A stretch of DNA of 64,000 bases from Aphanomyces cochlioides. Taxonomy: Eukaryota; Oomycota; Saprolegniomycetes; Saprolegniales; Verrucalvaceae. This document shows positions 58,501 to 64,000 of the stretch, piece after piece. The notes beneath the pieces were generated by a model that made no database searches, was not told where the DNA came from, and worked only from the letters and a program-made list of their open reading frames with translations. Within the stretch, counting starts at the first letter, position 1; every line of letters begins with the position of its first letter. The position numbers and the translations under genes were made by a program. The DNA lies in assembly GCA_019828595.1 (NCBI GenBank), contig JAHQRK010000045.1:1-64000 (forward strand). Reading direction: 5' to 3'.

Positions 58501-61500
58501 TCCCAAGCATACCCCACAAACTGCATCTCGATGCCACTTTCTCTCCACGTTTGGTACCCACGTGCCACATGCATATCTCGACCCCATCGAGACACCCACT
58601 CGCCACGTCTGGCATGTTTGAAAGGTGTCATGGTCAGGTGGTGGACGACCAAGCACCAACTTGGTCCGAAATCAACACGCGAGAGTCCCAAGCATACCCC
58701 ACAAACTGCATCTCGATGCCACTTTCTCTCCACGTTTGGTACCCACGTGCCACATGCATATCTCGACCCCATCGAGACACCCACTCGCCACGTCTGGCAT
58801 GTTTGAAAGGTGTCATGGTCAGGTGGTGGACGACCAAGCACCAACTTGGTCCGAAATCAACACGCGAGAGTCCCAAGCATACCCCACAAACTGCATCTCG
58901 ATGCCACTTTCTCTCCACGTTTGGTACCCCACGTGCCACATGCATATCTCGACCCCATCGAGACACCCACTCGCCACGTCTGGCATGTTTGAAAGGTGTC
59001 ATGGTCAGGTGGTGGACGACCAAGCACCAACTTGGTCCGAAATCAACACGCGAGAGTCCCAAGCATACCCCACAAACTGCATCTCGATGCCACTTTCTCT
59101 CCACGTTTGGTACCCACGTGCCACATGCATATCTCGACCCCATCGAGACACCCACTCGCCACGTCTGGCATGTTTGAAAGGTGTCATGGTCAGGTGGTGG
59201 ACGACCAAGCACCAACTTGGTCCGAAATCAACACGCGAGAGTCCCAAGCATACCCCACAAACTGCATCTCGATGCCACTTTCTCTCCACGTTTGGTACCC
59301 ACGTGCCACATGCATATCTCGACCCCATCGAGACACCCACTCGCCACGTCTGGCATGTTTGAAAGGTGTCATGGTCAGGTGGTGGACGACCAAGCACCAA
59401 CTTGGTCCGAAATCAACACGCGAGAGTCCCAAGCATACCCCACAAACTGCATCTCGATGCCACTTTCTCTCCACGTTTGGTACCCACGTGCCACATGCAT
59501 ATCTCGACCCCATCGAGACACCCACTCGCCACGTCTGGCATGTTTGAAAGGTGTCATGGTCAGGTGGTGGACGACCAAGCACCAACTTGGTCCGAAATCA
59601 ACACGCGAGAGTCCCAAGCATACCCCACAAACTGCATCTCGATGCCACTTTCTCTCCACGTTTGGTACCCACGTGCCACATGCATATCTCGACCCCATCG
59701 AGACACCCACTCGCCACGTCTGGCATGTTTGAAAGGTGTCATGGTCAGGTGGTGGACGACCAAGCACCAACTTGGTCCGAAATCAACACGCGAGAGTCCC
59801 AAGCATACCCCACAAACTGCATCTCGATGCCACTTTCTCTCCACGTTTGGTACCCACGTGCCACATGCATATCTCGACCCCATCGAGACACCCACTCGCC
59901 ACGTCTGGCATGTTTGAAAGGTGTCATGGTCAGGTGGTGGACGACCAAGCACCAACTTGGTCCGAAATCAACACGCGAGAGTCCCAAGCATACCCCACAA
60001 ACTGCATCTCGATGCCACTTTCTCTCCACGTTTGGTACCCACGTGCCACATGCATATCTCGACCCCATCGAGACACCCACTCGCCACGTCTGGCATGTTT
60101 GAAAGGTGTCATGGTCAGGTGGTGGACGACCAAGCACCAACTTGGTCCGAAATCAACACGCGAGAGTCCCAAGCATACCCCACAAACTGCATCTCGATGC
60201 CACTTTCTCTCCACGTTTGGTACCCACGTGCCACATGCATATCTCGACCCCATCGAGACACCCACTCGCCACGTCTGGCATGTTTGAAAGGTGTCATGGT
60301 CAGGTGGTGGACGACCAAGCACCAACTTGGTCCGAAATCAACACGCGAGAGTCCCAAGCATACCCCACAAACTGCATCTCGATGCCACTTTCTCTCCACG
60401 TTTGGTACCCACGTGCCACATGCATATCTCGACCCCATCGAGACACCCACTCGCCACGTCTGGCATGTTTGAAAGGTGTCATGGTCAGGTGGTGGACGAC
60501 CAAGCACCAACTTGGTCCGAAATCAACACGCGAGAGTCCCAAGCATACCCCACAAACTGCATCTCGATGCCACTTTCTCTCCACGTTTGGTACCCACGTG
60601 CCACATGCATATCTCGACCCCATCGAGACACCCACTCGCCACGTCTGGCATGTTTGAAAGGTGTCATGGTCAGGTGGTGGACGACCAAGCACCAACTTGG
60701 TCCGAAATCAACACGCGAGAGTCCCAAGCATACCCCACAAACTGCATCTCGATGCCACTTTCTCTCCACGTTTGGTACCCACGTGCCACATGCATATCTC
60801 GACCCCATCGAGACACCCACTCGCCACGTCTGGCATGTTTGAAAGGTGTCATGGTCAGGTGGTGGACGACCAAGCACCAACTTGGTCCGAAATCAACACG
60901 CGAGAGTCCCAAGCATACCCCACAAACTGCATCTCGATGCCACTTTCTCTCCACGTTTGGTACCCACGTGCCACATGCATATCTCGACCCCATCGAGACA
61001 CCCACTCGCCACGTCTGGCATGTTTGAAAGGTGTCATGGTCAGGTGGTGGACGACCAAGCACCAACTTGGTCCGAAATCAACACGCGAGAGTCCCAAGCA
61101 TACCCCACAAACTGCATCTCGATGCCACTTTCTCTCCACGTTTGGTACCCACGTGCCACATGCATATCTCGACCCCATCGAGACACCCACTCGCCACGTC
61201 TGGCATGTTTGAAAGGTGTCATGGTCAGGTGGTGGACGACCAAGCACCAACTTGGTCCGAAATCAACACGCGAGAGTCCCAAGCATACCCCACAAACTGC
61301 ATCTCGATGCCACTTTCTCTCCACGTTTGGTACCCACGTGCCACATGCATATCTCGACCCCATCGAGACACCCACTCGCCACGTCTGGCATGTTTGAAAG
61401 GTGTCATGGTCAGGTGGTGGACGACCAAGCACCAACTTGGTCCGAAATCAACACGCGAGAGTCCCAAGCATACCCCACAAACTGCATCTCGATGCCACTT

Positions 61501-64000
61501 TCTCTCCACGTTTGGTACCCACGTGCCACATGCATATCTCGACCCCATCGAGACACCCACTCGCCACGTCTGGCATGTTTGAAAGGTGTCATGGTCAGGT
61601 GGTGGACGACCAAGCACCAACTTGGTCCGAAATCAACACGCGAGAGTCCCAAGCATACCCCACAAACTGCATCTCGATGCCACTTTCTCTCCACGTTTGG
61701 TACCCACGTGCCACATGCATATCTCGACCCCATCGAGACACCCACTCGCCACGTCTGGCATGTTTGAAAGGTGTCATGGTCAGGTGGTGGACGACCAAGC
61801 ACCAACTTGGTCCGAAATCAACACGCGAGAGTCCCAAGCATACCCCACAAACTGCATCTCGATGCCACTTTCTCTCCACGTTTGGTACCCACGTGCCACA
61901 TGCATATCTCGACCCCATCGAGACACCCACTCGCCACGTCTGGCATGTTTGAAAGGTGTCATGGTCAGGTGGTGGACGACCAAGCACCAACTTGGTCCGA
62001 AATCAACACGCGAGAGTCCCAAGCATACCCCACAAACTGCATCTCGATGCCACTTTCTCTCCACGTTTGGTACCCACGTGCCACATGCATATCTCGACCC
62101 CATCGAGACACCCACTCGCCACGTCTGGCATGTTTGAAAGGTGTCATGGTCAGGTGGTGGACGACCAAGCACCAACTTGGTCCGAAATCAACACGCGAGA
62201 GTCCCAAGCATACCCCACAAACTGCATCTCGATGCCACTTTCTCTCCACGTTTGGTACCCACGTGCCACATGCATATCTCGACCCCATCGAGACACCCAC
62301 TCGCCACGTCTGGCATGTTTGAAAGGTGTCATGGTCAGGTGGTGGACGACCAAGCACCAACTTGGTCCGAAATCAACACGCGAGAGTCCCAAGCATACCC
62401 CACAAACTGCATCTCGATGCCACTTTCTCTCCGTTTGGTACCCACGTGCCACATGCATATCTCGACCCCATCGAGACACCCACTCGCCACGTCTGGCATG
62501 TTTGAAAGGTGTCATGGTCAGGTGGTGGACGACCAAGCACCAACTTGGTCCGAAATCAACACGCGAGAGTCCCAAGCATACCCCACAAACTGCATCTCGA
62601 TGCCACTTTTTCTCCACTTGGTACCCACGTGCCACATGCATATCTCGACCCCATCGAGATACCCACTCGCCACGTCTGGCATGTTTGAAAGGTGTCATGG
62701 TCAGGTGGTGGACGACCAAGCACCAACTTGGTCCGAAATCAACACGCGAGAGTCCCAAGCATACCCCACAAACTGCATCTCGATGCCACTTTCTCTCCAC
62801 GTTTGGTACCCACGTGCCACATGCATATCTCGACCCCATCGAGACACCCACTCGCCACGTCTGGCATGTTTGAAAGGTGTCATGGTCAGGTGGTGGACGA
62901 CCAAGCACCAACTTGGTCCGAAATCAACACGCGAGAGTCCCAAGCATACCCCACAAACTGCATCTCGATGCCACTTTCTCTCCACGTTTGGTACCCACGT
63001 GCCACATGCATATCTCGACCCCATCGAGACACCCACTCGCCACGTCTGGCATGTTTGAAAGGTGTCATGGTCAGGTGGTGGACGACCAAGCACCAACTTG
63101 GTCCGAAATCAACACGCGAGAGTCCCAAGCATACCCCACAAACTGCATCTCGATGCCACTTTTTCTCCACTTGGTACCCACGTGCCACATGCATATCTCG
63201 ACCCCATCGAGATACCCACTCGCCACGTCTGGCATGTTTGAAAGGTGTCATGGTCAGGTGGTGGACGACCAAGCACCAACTTGGTCCGAAATCAACACGC
63301 GAGAGTCCCAAGCATACCCCACAAACTGCATCTCGATGCCACTTTCTCTCCACGTTTGGTACCCACGTGCCACATGCATATCTCGACCCCATCGAGACAC
63401 CCACTCGCCACGTCTGGCATGTTTGAAAGGTGTCATGGTCAGGTGGTGGACGACCAAGCACCAACTTGGTCCGAAATCAACACGCGAGAGTCCCAAGCAT
63501 ACCCCACAAACTGCATCTCGATGCCACTTTCTCTCCACGTTTGGTACCCACGTGCCACATGCATATCTCGACCCCATCGAGACACCCACTCGCCACGTCT
63601 GGCATGTTTGAAAGGTGTCATGGTCAGGTGGTGGACGACCAAGCACCAACTTGGTCCGAAATCAACACGCGAGAGTCCCAAGCATACCCCACAAACTGCA
63701 TCTCGATGCCACTTTCTCTCCACGTTTGGTACCCACGTGCCACATGCATATCTCGACCCCATCGAGACACCCACTCGCCACGTCTGGCATGTTTGAAAGG
63801 TGTCATGGTCAGGTGGTGGACGACCAAGCACCAACTTGGTCCGAAATCAACACGCGAGAGTCCCAAGCATACCCCACAAACTGCATCTCGATGCCACTTT
63901 CTCTCCACGTTTGGTACCCACGTGCCACATGCATATCTCGACCCCATCGAGACACCCACTCGCCACGTCTGGCATGTTTGAAAGGTGTCATGGTCAGGTG
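55544..64000 (-). repeat. Right satellite array, type B, about 45.7 monomers of 185 bp, highly homogenised
   Basis: Reversed-polarity monomers of 185 bp. They are diagnosed by CTCTCCACGTTTGG (two bases longer than type A) and by CATGGTCAGGTGG. Almost all are identical. Exceptions: one extra C near 58927, a 2-bp loss near 62432, and two 183-bp type A monomers near 62605 and 63158. Those two are 553 bp apart (183 + 185 + 185), so they belong to a copied three-monomer block. Because 185 is not a multiple of three, reading frames cycle and end every third monomer (183-codon frames repeated every 185 bp). No gene is present. The array continues past the right edge. Confidence 0.97.

Noticed and set aside
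55544..64000. Series of 183-codon frames every 185 bp
   Set aside because: Same satellite with a length not divisible by three; each frame ends after three monomers by arithmetic.

Overview
The window reads as a repeat-dominated, heterochromatin-like stretch of a eukaryotic genome. An oomycete, possibly of the Saprolegniales/Aphanomyces type, is the best guess. That rests on a LINE with an APE-type endonuclease, reverse transcriptase and C-terminal zinc knuckle, a clean 52-nt spliceosomal intron, a secreted pectin-side-chain hydrolase with an oomycete-like initiator motif, and a duplicated membrane-protein family I do not recognise elsewhere. The assignment is inference; no marker gene is present.

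Layout. 1-2515, 9807-30906, 36223-36670, 44036-44865 and 55544-64000 are arrays of one satellite. Type A monomers (183 bp) make up the left arrays and type B monomers (185 bp) the right array. About 33 kb, half of the window, is satellite. Satellite polarity flips once, at 30906/30907, through a foldback junction. Embedded in or bordering the satellite are five copies of one LINE: copy 1 (2516-9806, minus), copy 5 (3'-terminal fragment 31036-31390), copy 2 (5'-truncated, 35264-36222), copy 3 (full length, 36671-44035) and copy 4 (3'-truncated, 44866-46712). Copies 1 and 3 keep target-site duplications made of satellite sequence. All five have the same orientation relative to the satellite.

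Single-copy DNA lies in two islands. 31.4-35.3 kb is AT-rich, with one decayed minus-strand gene (31635-32551), a diverged tandem duplication and AT hairpins. 46.7-55.5 kb holds the only credible intact host genes: a small spliced membrane-protein gene (47492-47969) and a secreted GH43 arabinanase (48138-49118, minus). It also holds a 1-kb element with 151-bp inverted ends, a 223-bp inverted-repeat element, and two tandem decayed copies of a multi-pass membrane protein.

How the parts relate. The LINE copies differ little and each is broken at different sites, mostly homopolymers, so either the family was active recently or the assembly keeps homopolymer errors. The most interesting signal is the LINE-satellite relation: constant relative orientation, TSDs only one base apart on the monomer, and repeated 3' junctions at CCCC/A (bottom-strand T/GGGG). 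This suggests a LINE that targets, or is retained in, this satellite. The multi-thousand-residue reading frames across the satellite are a by-product of a monomer length divisible by three and are not genes.
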